A stretch of DNA of 64,000 nucleotides. Origin: Metabacillus fastidiosus NBRC 101226. GTDB lineage: Bacteria; Bacillota; Bacilli; Bacillales; Bacillaceae. Position numbers and translations under genes: made by a program. Each line of letters starts with the position of its first letter. The stretch's first letter is position 1. The stretch covers positions 1-64,000 of the forward strand of contig NZ_BCVG01000006.1 of the NCBI RefSeq assembly GCF_001591625.1, read 5' to 3'. Below the pieces are notes generated by a model. That model saw only the letters and a program-made list of their open reading frames with translations. It was not told the origin of the DNA and made no database searches. This document shows, one piece after another, positions 1 to 8,800 of this stretch.

Positions 1-13
1 ACTTAACTTCTTG

Positions 14-39
14 AACTCTCACAATTTTGAAGTGGGAGT
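14..39 (+). other. Imperfect hairpin at window edge, possible IS200/IS605 end
   Basis: Arms actctcac (14-21) and gtgggagt (32-39) pair with one wobble and are followed by tcttactgctcgttaag. This resembles the structured 3' ends after tnpB genes in IS200/IS605-type elements as I remember them. No transposase is visible because the window begins here. The identification is a guess. Confidence 0.25.
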
Positions 40-71
40 CTTACTGCTCGTTAAGGCTGGGATAAAATGTA

Positions 72-114
72 GGAGAGTAGTCACTAGTTAGAATGTGATT
101 CACTCTCCTTTTTT
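72..114 (+). terminator. Rho-independent terminator
   Basis: The arms ggagagt (72-78) and actctcc (102-108) enclose a second pairing (tcac/gtga) and are followed by a run of six T. It ends whatever is transcribed from left of the window. A TATAAT at 119-124 just after it could be the -10 of the next gene. Confidence 0.75.
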
Positions 115-148
115 GTAGTATAATATTTTATGAATAAGAGGTGAAAAA

Positions 149-574
149 ATGAGGAAATTAATAAAATTTATTTTAATACTCGTTATTGTGTTATGTATTG
201 CAGGTTATGGATTATACTATTTCGGCACAAATCTGGCATCTGATAAAGTAATGGATGCTGTTTCAACAGAGTTGAATGAAAGCGGACAAATAGAGAAAGT
301 AAAGAGGTATGTGGAAAATGATCCGGAACTTAAAAAATTCGTAGAGCAAGCACAAACAGCCGATCAATCTAAATTACCTTTTACAACAAAAGAGCAGGCA
401 ACAAGGGTACTCATTCAAAAAGTAGGAATTTCTGAACTTCGTAATATTCAGGTACAGGCTCAGGAAGGAACTATTTCTAAAGGGGAAGTATTGCAGAAAC
501 TAGAAAGTAATTTAACAGAAGACGAGATTATGGCTTTAAAGGTTATTGCCTATAAGGAATTATATAATAAATAA
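149..574 (+). CDS. Membrane-anchored hypothetical protein
   Basis: This 141-residue protein has one N-terminal hydrophobic segment (about residues 5-24) after a short basic start, then a charged, mostly helical tail. The likely topology is an anchored protein with an outward-facing C-terminal domain. I see no catalytic motif and do not recognise the family with certainty; similar short anchored proteins of unknown function occur in bacilli. The start is an ATG preceded by agaggtg at normal spacing. It is monocistronic, lying between two terminators, with a possible TATAAT -10 box at 119-124. Confidence 0.75.
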   Translation: MRKLIKFILILVIVLCIAGYGLYYFGTNLASDKVMDAVSTELNESGQIEKVKRYVENDPELKKFVEQAQTADQSKLPFTTKEQATRVLIQKVGISELRNIQVQAQEGTISKGEVLQKLESNLTEDEIMALKVIAYKELYNK

Positions 575-585
575 TTTATATGTGT

Positions 586-613
586 CCCTGTGGAATTTCC
601 ACAGGGCTTTTTT
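586..613 (+). terminator. Rho-independent terminator
   Basis: The arms ccctgtgg (586-593) and ccacaggg (599-606) form a perfect stem followed by ctttttt. It closes the membrane-protein gene ending at 574. Confidence 0.9.
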
Positions 614-830
614 ATATAAAAGAAGATTTAAGCTGGAATTAGAGTAAAAGTCCTTTTATAGTTACAGGACTTTAATATCTTATATTTACAATTGATAAAC
701 AATGTCATCCTATTAAAATTAAATTTTTACAAAATTAATTATTTTTAACAGTATATATATTTTCTTACGGCAAAAAATTTACATTCGTATGATTAACTTG
801 TGAATGGGGAAATAAGTTAACACTGCTGAC
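614..830. other. AT-rich intergenic region, no gene seen
   Basis: No open frame or clear promoter stands out here. The stretch is very AT-rich and leads into the structured element at 831. Confidence 0.5.
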
Positions 831-866
831 GGCACGCCGTATGCGATGAAAGTCGCCCGTACGGTG
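831..866 (+). other. Two-tier stem-loop resembling a group II intron segment
   Basis: An outer stem (835-841 with 860-866) and an inner stem (843-847 with 852-856) are capped by a GAAA-type loop. The sequence ccgtatgcgatgaaagtcgc is close to the segment I remember upstream of intron-encoded reverse transcriptase genes in bacterial group II introns. No reverse transcriptase, domain V or intron boundary is visible, so this would be a remnant or a reused RNA element. An alternative is an unnamed leader structure of the gene at 911. Confidence 0.4.
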
Positions 867-883
867 TAGGCTCATGACGAAAG

Positions 884-905
884 CTATTTTTGAAGAGAAA
901 AATAG
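884..905 (+). other. Hairpin just before the GTG start at 911
   Basis: Eight base pairs (ctattttt 884-891 with aaaaatag 898-905) close a 6-base loop 5 bases before the start codon. Its position could occlude ribosome entry. No Shine-Dalgarno is obvious in or beside it. Confidence 0.4.
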
Positions 906-910
906 TATAA

Positions 911-1186
911 GTGGAGAATAGCGAAAACATAGAAGTTGCAGCAGAACATTTCAGTGGTACAGTTGGTCAGCCGAAAATATATAAAGGCAGTATCATTGTA
1001 AATCTTACTAATGCTGAGAAATTAGAGAATGCTGTAATCAAAGGGAATTTAGTTTTAACTGGAACGCCCTCTGTAAATCTCACTTTTTCCAATATTATAG
1101 TAGAAGGTAATTTAGATGTGTCAAAAGTTGAAGCTGATAATATAGACTTTGACAATATTACGGTAGCCGGAGATATAGAACTCTAA
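911..1186 (+). CDS. Small beta-strand-rich hypothetical protein
   Basis: This 91-residue frame has no signal peptide or membrane segment. Its body alternates short beta strands with Asn and Asp turns (IKGNLVLTG, VEGNLDVSK, ITVAGDIEL), which looks like a few rungs of a right-handed beta-helix as found in surface proteins. A stop codon lies directly upstream (908-910), so GTG 911 is the only plausible start, and it has a poor ribosome binding site. It may therefore be a remnant of a longer surface-protein gene rather than an intact gene. The following secreted nuclease has a similar strand-rich segment around residues 1145-1235. A terminator follows at 1199. Confidence 0.5.
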   Translation: MENSENIEVAAEHFSGTVGQPKIYKGSIIVNLTNAEKLENAVIKGNLVLTGTPSVNLTFSNIIVEGNLDVSKVEADNIDFDNITVAGDIEL

Positions 1187-1198
1187 TTTCGTTAGTAC

Positions 1199-1234
1199 AG
1201 CCTTTCGCTAACATGCGTAAGGCTTTATTTTTTA
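1199..1234 (+). terminator. Rho-independent terminator
   Basis: Stem agcct (1199-1203) with aggct (1220-1224), extended by cgc/gcg inside, followed by a T-rich run. It separates the small frame at 911 from the nuclease gene. Confidence 0.75.
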
Positions 1235-1259
1235 ATTTTATTAATAAGGGGAAATGAAG

Positions 1260-4200
1260 ATGAATAAGGAAAAGTGGAAAAAACCTTTAAGCACCTTTTT
1301 GTCTGTGAGCTTGGCAGCTAATATCCTTTTACCTGCAATTCCAGCAAAAGCCAATGCAACGGGACCTGCAGCTGATTTAATTATTTCTGAGTATATTGAG
1401 GGCTCAGGGAATAATAAAGCGCTTGAATTCTATAATGGTACCGGTATCTCAATTGATTTAAGCAAGTATCAAATAGAGCTTTATTCAAACGGTTCATCTA
1501 CCGTGTCTCAAAAATTACCCTTAACAGGTGAGTTGGAAAATGGAGAAACTTATATTATTTCTCCTGGGAATGCAACAAACGAGGATATAAAAAGTAAATC
1601 AAATATAACGAACTCATCTGTTATGGCATTTAATGGGGACGATGCTCTTGTTTTAAGAAAAGGTGGAGATGTAGTTGACTCTATTGGACAGGTTGGAGTA
1701 AGGCCATCAGGCTCTTGGGGAACTGATGTAAAAACTTTAGATATGACACTTGTCCGCAAAAGCTCTATTACAAAAGGTGATACAGATACAACTGATAATT
1801 TTGATCCAGCCGAAGAGTGGAATGGCCTTCCACAAGATACGACTTCAGATCTTGGAAAGCATACTATGGATGTCTCAATAGAAGATGAAACTAAGACTCA
1901 ACCTGTAACAGCATCGGAAACTTCAGAAACTGTAAAAGAGGGAACACAAGTAACTTTATCATCTGCTACTGAAGGAGCAAAGATTTACTATACTGTTGAT
2001 GGTACAGAACCGACAACAGAAAGCAATACTTACTCAGAACCAATTACTATTAATAAATCTATAACAATCAAAGCATTTGCAATAGCTGACGGACTTGAAA
2101 GCGGTGATATTAAAACTTTTACTTATACAGTATCAGAAGATAAAACAATTGCTGATGTTAGAACTTTACCAATCGGTTCTCAAATAAGTACAAAAGGTAT
2201 TGTAACAGCAATCTTAAAAAATACTGCCCATATTCAGGATGAGACGGGTGCCATTGCTATTCATCCAGTTTCAGCTGTGAATGCCGCAGTTGGTGATGAG
2301 GTAGAAGTGACTGGTAAATTGACGGATTATAGAGGACTTTTACAAATTGGCACAGCTGTTGTGAAGAAGCTTGGGACGGTTGATACCGTGTCTCCTAAAG
2401 TATTAATAGGTGCTGATTTAAAAGAAGAAAATGAATCTGTTCTTGCAACTGTGAAAAATGTAGAGCTTACAGATGTTCAAGCTGGTACTGGCTGGGCTAA
2501 TTATACAGCTACAGATGGCACACGGTTTTTAGTTCGTGATGAACGGGGCAGCTTGAATCTTGCTAAAGGTAAAATATATGACTCTATTACAGGGATTGTG
2601 CAGGAATTTGATGGTGCATTCCAAATCATTCTTCGCTCTGCAGCTGATATAGTTGAAGATGAAAGTACTGTTCAGCAAGTGACAGCTTCTGTTACTGGAA
2701 CTGTAGAAAAAGGAACAAAGGTGACACTTGCAACAGCTACTATAGGTGCAAAAATTTACTATACGATTGATGGTTCAGAACCTGTAACAGATAGCCCTCT
2801 TTATTCAGAACCTATTATCGTCAATGAAAATATGACTATTAAAGCTTATGCTGTTAAAGAAGGTTTAAAGGCTAGTGCAGGAGCAACGTATGAATATAAA
2901 GTATTCAATCCCGAACAAGGATTACAAATTCATCATATTCAAGGGGCTTCCCATTCCTCGCCTATGAAAGGTGAACTGGTAAAAGGGATCGAAGGAATTG
3001 TTACGTACAAATATAATATAGGAAGTAATCAGTATTTTCATATGCAGACTCCTGATGACAAAAAAGATAATGATCCAAAAACATCTGAAGGCATCGTCGT
3101 TTACATAGGCACTACTGCTAAAAATATTAAGCTTGGTGATTTAGTAAGAGTTGACGGTAAAGTGGATGAATTCCAAATTGACGGATATAACGATACGAAA
3201 AGAGAAACAGATTTACCTGTTACACAAATTGATGCGAGAAGCGGTAATGTGACGGTTGCCTCCTCAAATAACACATTGCCTGCGCCGATTGAAATCGGAG
3301 ATAATCTTCCGACAGGTAAAATTGACAGTGATGGTTTAACATTATTCAACCCCGATACAGATGCAATTGATTTCTGGGAAAGCTTAGAAGGTATGCGTGT
3401 TGTTATAAAAGATTCAACTAGAGCAGTTGCTCCACAGGAACATGGTGATTTAATTGTCGTTAGGGACAGTGTTGCAGCTGATACAATTAATGGAGGAGTA
3501 CGACTTACGAAGGATGATGCAAATCCGGAAAGAATTCAGTTTAAATTATATCCTAATAACGACGCTAGAAAATTTGACGTGAAAACAGGTGATACTTTTG
3601 CAGGCAATATTGAAGGTGTCGTTAACTACGGATTCCAAAATTATAAAATCTATGCTGATTTAGACTATATGAAAGGAAAGCATGCTGTTGGACAAGCGAA
3701 GCCTGAAAAAACATCTATTGCCTTTGACGAAAATAAGCTGACAATCGCATCATATAATTTGGAGAACTTCTCAAATAACACTGCTTCTAATGAAACACCG
3801 GAAGATAAGGTGAATAAGCTGGCAAGAGCATTTGTGGAAGATATGAAAAATCCAGATATTATTGGTGTAACAGAAGTGCAGGATAACAATGGTCAAGTAA
3901 ATGACGGGACTGTAGATGCAACTGAGAGCTATAACAGATTAATTAATAAAATTAAAGCTATTGGTGGAGAAGAGTATAAATTCGTTAATATCAACCCGGA
4001 GAATAATCAGGACGGGGGAGCACCAGGTGCGAATATCCGTGTAGGCTTCCTTTATAATCCAAAGCGAGTAAGTCTAACTGGCGGTGAAAATCTGGGAAAA
4101 GCTACAGATGCAGTCAGTTACAAAGATGGAAAGCTAACGTTAAATCCTGGACGTATCGATCCGGCAAATGCTGTATTTAATAGTACTCGTAAACCATTGG

Positions 4201-6014
4201 CAGCACAGTTTACGTTTAAGGGTAAAGATGTTGTCGTTGTTGCGAATCATTTCAATTCTAAATCAGGAGATACACCATTATTTGGAGCGAAGCAGCCTCC
4301 GGTTTACGGAAGTGAAGCGAAACGTCAAGAGATGGCAGCTATCGTTAATAATTTCGTAAAAACTGTTAAAGCCGATAACAGAGACGCAAATGTTGTAGTA
4401 CTAGGTGATCTCAATGATTTTGAATTCTCAAAGACATTAGATGTGCTAAAGGGAAATGAATTAACAAATATGATTGATAAAACAGAGGAAAAAGAGCGTT
4501 ATACTTACCTATTCCAAGGTAACTCACAAGTGCTTGATCATATTTTAGTAACAAATAATCTGGTAAGCTCCACATTAGTAGATATCGTTCATATTAACGC
4601 AGATTTCACTGATATGGGTGGCAGGGCAAGTGATCATGATCCTGTACTGATCCAAACGGATCTTGCTGAGATCAAGGAAACAGTTCAGCCGTTAATACCA
4701 AAACAGATTTATAATTTTAAAAAGTCTATAGTAAATAACGTAGTCATTACAACACCATATACATTAGTAAATGTAGATGCGGACGTAACTATTAAAAAAG
4801 AAATTGTGTTAAAAACAACAGCAATTTTAAAAGGGGAAGGTTTAAAAAACACAAAGGTTGTTATAAAACCGACTTCTAAAAAAGAAGAGACAATTATTGA
4901 TTTAAGCGGTGCAACAGTAAAAGAAGTTGTAATCGATAATGTAAATGTAAAAGAAATAAGAGGAGCGGAAAACGTTCAGAAGTGGATTGTTCCAAAAGGG
5001 ATAGATACATCTAAAATTAAGTTTTACAATGCAAAAGGGGAAGCAATTGCTTCTCCTTTTGTTCCAAAAGAAAATAAGGCTCCGATTATTTCTTTGGCGT
5101 TCTTAACTCAGTATATAAATAAGAATGAAACAGTGAAAATAGACTTATCAAAACATTTTTCAGATCCGGAAAATGACCCGCTGACATATAAAACGACTTT
5201 CGGTGCAATAAATGGAACGATACTTACTGTTCCGGCCGATTTTCCGGGTCAATTTGATGTGAAAGTAGAGGCAAGTGATGGCCAATCAGCAGTTGAAGCT
5301 TCATTTTCAATAGTAGTAAAAAATAGTGAGCCATCTATAGAGGGATATTACAAACAGGCTGACGGAAAATTAGGAAAAGAATTAAAGTTGTCACTTCATA
5401 ATATTATTAAAGACCATACTACTCTATCATATTCAGAAGCACGCTATGCTTTAGAAAAAACAGATGAAGATCCAAATAATCCGAACAATATTATATTGCT
5501 TTATACAGGACGCTCTCAAGCAAAAAATACATTCGGCTCAGGCGCTGACGATTGGAACCGAGAGCATGTGTGGGCACAGTCTCACGGGAATTTTGGAACT
5601 AGTAGAGGACCTGGCACAGATATTCATCAGCTAAGACCGACAGATGCATCGGTAAACAGCTCACGGGGGAATCTTGATTTCGATAAAGGCGGTACACCTC
5701 ATAAAGAGTGTACACAGTGTAAGAGTGACTCTGATTCATGGGAGCCGCCAGACCGTGTGAAAGGTGATATTGCCAGAATCCTATTTTATATGGATGTTAG
5801 ATATGAAGAAAGCCAGCTAAATTTAGAATTAGTTGACAGGGTGGGAACATCAGGCCCTTATCATGGGAAACTATCTACATTGCTACAATGGCATAAACAA
5901 GATCCGGTAGATGAATTTGAAAGAAAGCGAAATAATCTCATCTATGAACAATACCAGCATAATCGTAATCCATTTGTTGATCATCCCGAATTTGCAGAGA
6001 TGATTTGGAGATAG
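1260..6014 (+). CDS. Secreted multidomain protein with two nuclease domains (EEP plus endonuclease I)
   Basis: Domains in order: signal peptide (about 1-35); lamin-tail domain (about 40-190); chitobiase C-terminal-like beta domain (about 216-290); OB-fold-like domain (about 295-465); second chitobiase C-terminal-like domain (about 470-548); further OB-like region (to about 815); endonuclease/exonuclease/phosphatase domain (about 825-1135); strand-rich linker; cadherin-like domain (about 1260-1345); endonuclease I domain (about 1350-1584). EEP marks include SYNLENF, VTEVQD, NHFNSKSGD, LGDLNDFE and SDHDP. The endonuclease I marks are NREHVWAQS and TDIHQLRP. I infer that it degrades extracellular nucleic acids for nutrient or phosphate scavenging or biofilm turnover. 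ATG 1260 is preferred over ATG 1254 because the site aagggg (1246-1251) is only 2 bases from the latter and 8 from the former. No sortase motif is visible, so it is probably released. Its ends are flanked by terminators, so it is monocistronic. Confidence 0.88.
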   Translation: MNKEKWKKPLSTFLSVSLAANILLPAIPAKANATGPAADLIISEYIEGSGNNKALEFYNGTGISIDLSKYQIELYSNGSSTVSQKLPLTGELENGETYIISPGNATNEDIKSKSNITNSSVMAFNGDDALVLRKGGDVVDSIGQVGVRPSGSWGTDVKTLDMTLVRKSSITKGDTDTTDNFDPAEEWNGLPQDTTSDLGKHTMDVSIEDETKTQPVTASETSETVKEGTQVTLSSATEGAKIYYTVDGTEPTTESNTYSEPITINKSITIKAFAIADGLESGDIKTFTYTVSEDKTIADVRTLPIGSQISTKGIVTAILKNTAHIQDETGAIAIHPVSAVNAAVGDEVEVTGKLTDYRGLLQIGTAVVKKLGTVDTVSPKVLIGADLKEENESVLATVKNVELTDVQAGTGWANYTATDGTRFLVRDERGSLNLAKGKIYDSITGIVQEFDGAFQIILRSAADIVEDESTVQQVTASVTGTVEKGTKVTLATATIGAKIYYTIDGSEPVTDSPLYSEPIIVNENMTIKAYAVKEGLKASAGATYEYKVFNPEQGLQIHHIQGASHSSPMKGELVKGIEGIVTYKYNIGSNQYFHMQTPDDKKDNDPKTSEGIVVYIGTTAKNIKLGDLVRVDGKVDEFQIDGYNDTKRETDLPVTQIDARSGNVTVASSNNTLPAPIEIGDNLPTGKIDSDGLTLFNPDTDAIDFWESLEGMRVVIKDSTRAVAPQEHGDLIVVRDSVAADTINGGVRLTKDDANPERIQFKLYPNNDARKFDVKTGDTFAGNIEGVVNYGFQNYKIYADLDYMKGKHAVGQAKPEKTSIAFDENKLTIASYNLENFSNNTASNETPEDKVNKLARAFVEDMKNPDIIGVTEVQDNNGQVNDGTVDATESYNRLINKIKAIGGEEYKFVNINPENNQDGGAPGANIRVGFLYNPKRVSLTGGENLGKATDAVSYKDGKLTLNPGRIDPANAVFNSTRKPLAAQFTFKGKDVVVVANHFNSKSGDTPLFGAKQPPVYGSEAKRQEMAAIVNNFVKTVKADNRDANVVVLGDLNDFEFSKTLDVLKGNELTNMIDKTEEKERYTYLFQGNSQVLDHILVTNNLVSSTLVDIVHINADFTDMGGRASDHDPVLIQTDLAEIKETVQPLIPKQIYNFKKSIVNNVVITTPYTLVNVDADVTIKKEIVLKTTAILKGEGLKNTKVVIKPTSKKEETIIDLSGATVKEVVIDNVNVKEIRGAENVQKWIVPKGIDTSKIKFYNAKGEAIASPFVPKENKAPIISLAFLTQYINKNETVKIDLSKHFSDPENDPLTYKTTFGAINGTILTVPADFPGQFDVKVEASDGQSAVEASFSIVVKNSEPSIEGYYKQADGKLGKELKLSLHNIIKDHTTLSYSEARYALEKTDEDPNNPNNIILLYTGRSQAKNTFGSGADDWNREHVWAQSHGNFGTSRGPGTDIHQLRPTDASVNSSRGNLDFDKGGTPHKECTQCKSDSDSWEPPDRVKGDIARILFYMDVRYEESQLNLELVDRVGTSGPYHGKLSTLLQWHKQDPVDEFERKRNNLIYEQYQHNRNPFVDHPEFAEMIWR

Positions 6015-6092
6015 AATTAATAAGAAATTATCAAAAATTAAGCTTTAATTATATAAGACGTATTTGATAATCAAGATTATAGATTTCTGCAG

Positions 6093-6130
6093 AGATGACT
6101 TTTGTGCTGAATAGAGGGTCATCTTTTTTA
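6093..6130 (+). terminator. Rho-independent terminator
   Basis: Stem agatgac (6093-6099) with gtcatct (6118-6124), then a T run. It terminates the nuclease gene. Confidence 0.85.
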
Positions 6131-6466
6131 ATTTTTCTATTGATATATTCAATATAAACTTCTTCTCGAATACTGGATGAATAATTCTAAATAATTGGAT
6201 TTGATTACCGATATAGTAATATATAGGGACTTTGGATTATAGAACGAATATGGTGCTTTTGATAAGATTAACTTATCCATATAAATTAAAAAACTTAGTA
6301 TCATTGCTGACATTAAATTGATTTTAGCATTTGATATTTCCCCGAGCTTCTAATAGGTAGTCAGGAGTCTATTTGTAATTTGCTGAAGCATCTCTTAATA
6401 AATACTTGCAATCAACTCTCTAGTTTCAAATTGTAATACTTACGCCTATTTGGAAGGAAGGATAAA
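6131..6466. other. AT-rich intergenic region, no gene seen
   Basis: No credible open frame, strong promoter or structured RNA was found. The lipoprotein gene that follows has a GGAAGGA ribosome binding site at its end. Confidence 0.5.
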
Positions 6467-7021
6467 ATGAAATACTTTATACTCTTAGTGATTATTTCTT
6501 TAACTTTAATTGGATGTTCTAATACATTAACCGGTATAGATGAGGATACTTATGAGGAACTGAAAGATTTTATGGAAACATATAATGAAGTAGCGGATCG
6601 TAATGAATTTAAACTGGATAAATTAACAGAGGAAAAAATAGAAGATTTCAAGAAAATGGACGATGGGGATGGTTATAAGTTAACTCTTGATGAGGGAGGT
6701 AAGGATGCAACAACATTAAGATATAATGTGCGCTGCATATTTGATAAAGATAAAAATATTATTGGCTACGAATCATTCGGTATGGGAAACCCGAAAAATA
6801 TCGATATGGATGGAGCAGTTAAATTTTCAGATAAAGGGATACAGAACGGTTATGCAATAGCAGAAGCTTTGAATTTGAATATGAATACTTTTGATATGTT
6901 TTATGGGAAATTAATGGATGATAGAGAAGAGTTTATTTATAAGGAAAACGATTACGAAGTGATAATGAAAGCAAACGGCAATATTGGTAGTATATCTTTT
7001 GAGTTTTTAAAAACTAATTAA
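6467..7021 (+). CDS. Putative lipoprotein of unknown function
   Basis: This 184-residue protein begins with a short hydrophobic signal ending in a lipobox (LIGC, Cys17), so it should be lipid-anchored on the outer face of the membrane. The rest is soluble and rich in Asp, Glu and Lys, with mixed helix and strand. I recognise no family motif. The ATG has a good ribosome binding site (ggaaggaggat-like) 6 bases upstream. The next gene starts 79 bases on without a clear terminator between, so the two could be read together. Confidence 0.8.
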   Translation: MKYFILLVIISLTLIGCSNTLTGIDEDTYEELKDFMETYNEVADRNEFKLDKLTEEKIEDFKKMDDGDGYKLTLDEGGKDATTLRYNVRCIFDKDKNIIGYESFGMGNPKNIDMDGAVKFSDKGIQNGYAIAEALNLNMNTFDMFYGKLMDDREEFIYKENDYEVIMKANGNIGSISFEFLKTN

Positions 7022-7100
7022 TTATGTATTGATTTAATATGTTTAACAGTCTCCGCGTCGGGGTATTTTCCAAATGTAACCTATAAAGGAGGCTGTTAGA

Positions 7101-7418
7101 ATGTTAGGAGATAAACAATCTGTTAAAGTTGAGGAAAAGCTGACTGAAATGAGTCAGGAGAAGAAGGAAGAGATTTTAGAAAACTTTAATCATTTTGCGA
7201 ATTATCTGGGTGACAAAGTGAGAATGGCTAAAAACATAGGTATGAGTGATGAGGCTATCGCAAAAAGTGCAGAAAAAGTCGCAAACTATCTTGCTGAACA
7301 TCAAGAGCCGAAAAATAGGGAAGAACAATTGCTACAAGAACTTTGGAAAAATGGTGAACAAGAGGAGCAGCATGCATTAGCCCATATGCTCGTTCGAATG
7401 GTACAAAATAGAAATTAA
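7101..7418 (+). CDS. DUF3243 family protein (YmfJ-like)
   Basis: This 105-residue cytoplasmic helical protein has the features of the DUF3243 family, which includes B. subtilis YmfJ. These are a central stretch around NYLGDKVRMAKNIGMS, a KVANYLAEH helix, and a C-terminal EEQHALAHMLVRMV helix. Its function is not established. Compared with YmfJ it has some 20 additional charged residues at the N-terminus. The ribosome binding site aaaggagg lies directly upstream, and a strong terminator follows at 7426. Confidence 0.75.
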   Translation: MLGDKQSVKVEEKLTEMSQEKKEEILENFNHFANYLGDKVRMAKNIGMSDEAIAKSAEKVANYLAEHQEPKNREEQLLQELWKNGEQEEQHALAHMLVRMVQNRN

Positions 7419-7425
7419 ACATAAG

Positions 7426-7465
7426 CGGTGTCGATCCTTTCTCTCTGGATCGGCACCGTTTTTTA
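7426..7465 (+). terminator. Rho-independent terminator
   Basis: A 12-bp stem, cggtgtcgatcc (7426-7437) with ggatcggcaccg (7447-7458, one wobble), is followed by six T. Confidence 0.93.
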
Positions 7466-7667
7466 TTGAGTTTTCAATTACTGATATTATTTATGAAGGA
7501 TTTTGATTAACATATGATTCTTTAATACTTCTATTAAAAAGACTTAATAGAAGTGAAATATTTTTTGATTTTTTAATTAAACAAACGTTTAATTAATTCT
7601 TTCTCTTCTATATAGAAACTAAAGAAAAGGGGAATCAGTATTGAAAATATGTTGAGATAAGACGATA

Positions 7668-7755
7668 TATACATATGGGTACAGCTGGGGAAACCTAGTG
7701 CCACAAAACTACAGGGGCTAAGGAATCTACTCTATGCCAGCCAGTTACCATTGCC
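7668..7755 (+). ncRNA. Cyclic di-GMP-I (GEMM-I) riboswitch
   Basis: The leader has the order of the class I c-di-GMP aptamer. A GGAAAC-capped hairpin (ctggGGAAACctag, around 7685) comes first. It is followed by CACAAAACTACAGGGGCTAAGG, read in two parts at 7701-7722, and then by CTATGCCAGCCAGTTACC at 7732-7749. The conserved core (CAAA, CUA.AGGG, CUAAGG, AGCCAGUU.CC) matches GEMM-I leaders of Bacillus species. It ends about 30 bases before the start of the secreted coiled-coil gene. No U-run terminator lies between aptamer and the ribosome binding site gaggagg, which suggests control of translation or an overlapping structure rather than simple termination. The match is by eye only. Confidence 0.8.
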
Positions 7756-7782
7756 CTATTATAAATTGAGGAGGAAAAGGGA

Positions 7783-8757
7783 ATGTATAAAAAAATAATT
7801 CTTGCAGCTGTTTTAACGACAGGAACAATTGTAGCAAGTCCGGTTTATGCTACTGAAAAGACAGAGAAAGTGAAAGTTTCACAAAAGGTGAACAGCTCTT
7901 TAAAAAAGGAAGAAAGTAAAGGCAAGCCTAATACAGAGTCTGGCAAATTAAAAGGACAGGCCAACCAGTTGAAATCTATTGATAAACAATTAGAGGAAAT
8001 TGAAGGAGACTTCCTTTCTTATCAGGCAAATGCTTTAAGTAAAGATAAAAAAAAGGTTGGAGAAATTGAGAAACTATTAAAGGCACAGACAGAGGCTGTA
8101 GAAGAGTTAGCAGAAGACCAGGCGGAAGAAATTAAAAAATTAGAAGAAAAACATAAGAAAGAGACAAAAAAGTTAACAGAGAAGCAGACCAAAGAGACAG
8201 CACAATTAACTAATAAGCAAAAGAAGGATCGTAAAACTTCAGATAAAAAGAAAAAAGAAGAGAAAGAAAAGCTGGCTGTAAAGCAAAAAGAAGCTATTGA
8301 GAAATTATCTAAGCAGCAAAAGAAAGAAAGAGAAAAATTAGTAGAGAAGCAGAAAAAAGAAAGCAAAAAATTAACAGAGAAGCAGGAAAAAGAACTCAAG
8401 AAATTAGTAGTTGAAGATACTGCAGTTCCAACAGCTCCAGTTGAAGCAGAAAATAAACTCTTACCTACAGGAGATAATATAACTCAGCAGGAATCTGATG
8501 CTGACACAGAGGATGACCAAAAAGATGAAGAAACAAGCAAGGATGATGTTTGGAAAAATCCGAGCTATGCTGGAAAACTTAATTCTATTAAAAACCGTCT
8601 GAACAGTGTAAAAAAGCAGCTTGATTCACTAGCAGTAAGAGGCGCTGATAAGGCTGAGTTAGCAGGCAGATATGAAAAAGTTTCTTCACTGTCAGCACAA
8701 GTAGATGCAATTCTCAATAATGTGAAAGAGCCAACAACAGAAGTGAAGGCAAAGTAG
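7783..8757 (+). CDS. Secreted Lys/Glu-rich coiled-coil protein under a c-di-GMP riboswitch
   Basis: The 324-residue product has a signal peptide (about 1-24, ending in VYA). Residues about 95-207 are highly charged and almost free of hydrophobic core other than heptad Leu. They contain many copies of a K(L)xEKQKKExKKL-like unit, which should form one long helix or coiled coil. The C-terminal part, after an acidic linker, forms helices (NSIKNRLNSVKKQLDSL) that echo the N-terminal NQLKSIDKQLEEIE. No enzyme motif, LPXTG or SLH domain is present, so a structural or matrix role is inferred. The c-di-GMP riboswitch in its leader and the GGDEF-EAL gene downstream suggest that it belongs to the sessile or motile switch. 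Confidence 0.8.
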   Translation: MYKKIILAAVLTTGTIVASPVYATEKTEKVKVSQKVNSSLKKEESKGKPNTESGKLKGQANQLKSIDKQLEEIEGDFLSYQANALSKDKKKVGEIEKLLKAQTEAVEELAEDQAEEIKKLEEKHKKETKKLTEKQTKETAQLTNKQKKDRKTSDKKKKEEKEKLAVKQKEAIEKLSKQQKKEREKLVEKQKKESKKLTEKQEKELKKLVVEDTAVPTAPVEAENKLLPTGDNITQQESDADTEDDQKDEETSKDDVWKNPSYAGKLNSIKNRLNSVKKQLDSLAVRGADKAELAGRYEKVSSLSAQVDAILNNVKEPTTEVKAK

Positions 8758-8800
8758 AATAATATAAGATTACGAAAAATAAGGTTAGACTAATAGAAAG

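Noticed and set aside
831-905. Riboswitch of a known class upstream of 911
   Set aside because: I compared it from memory with c-di-GMP, TPP, SAM, preQ1, fluoride, guanidine and ydaO cores. None fits, while the group II intron-like segment fits better.
7022-7100. Structured leader before the DUF3243 gene (ctccgcgtcggggtattttcc)
   Set aside because: The pairing is short and imperfect and matches no known motif; the aaaggagg site is freely exposed.
8040-8400. DNA-level repeat array in the coiled-coil gene
   Set aside because: The repetition is protein-level Lys/Glu periodicity in coding sequence; the nucleotide copies are not exact.
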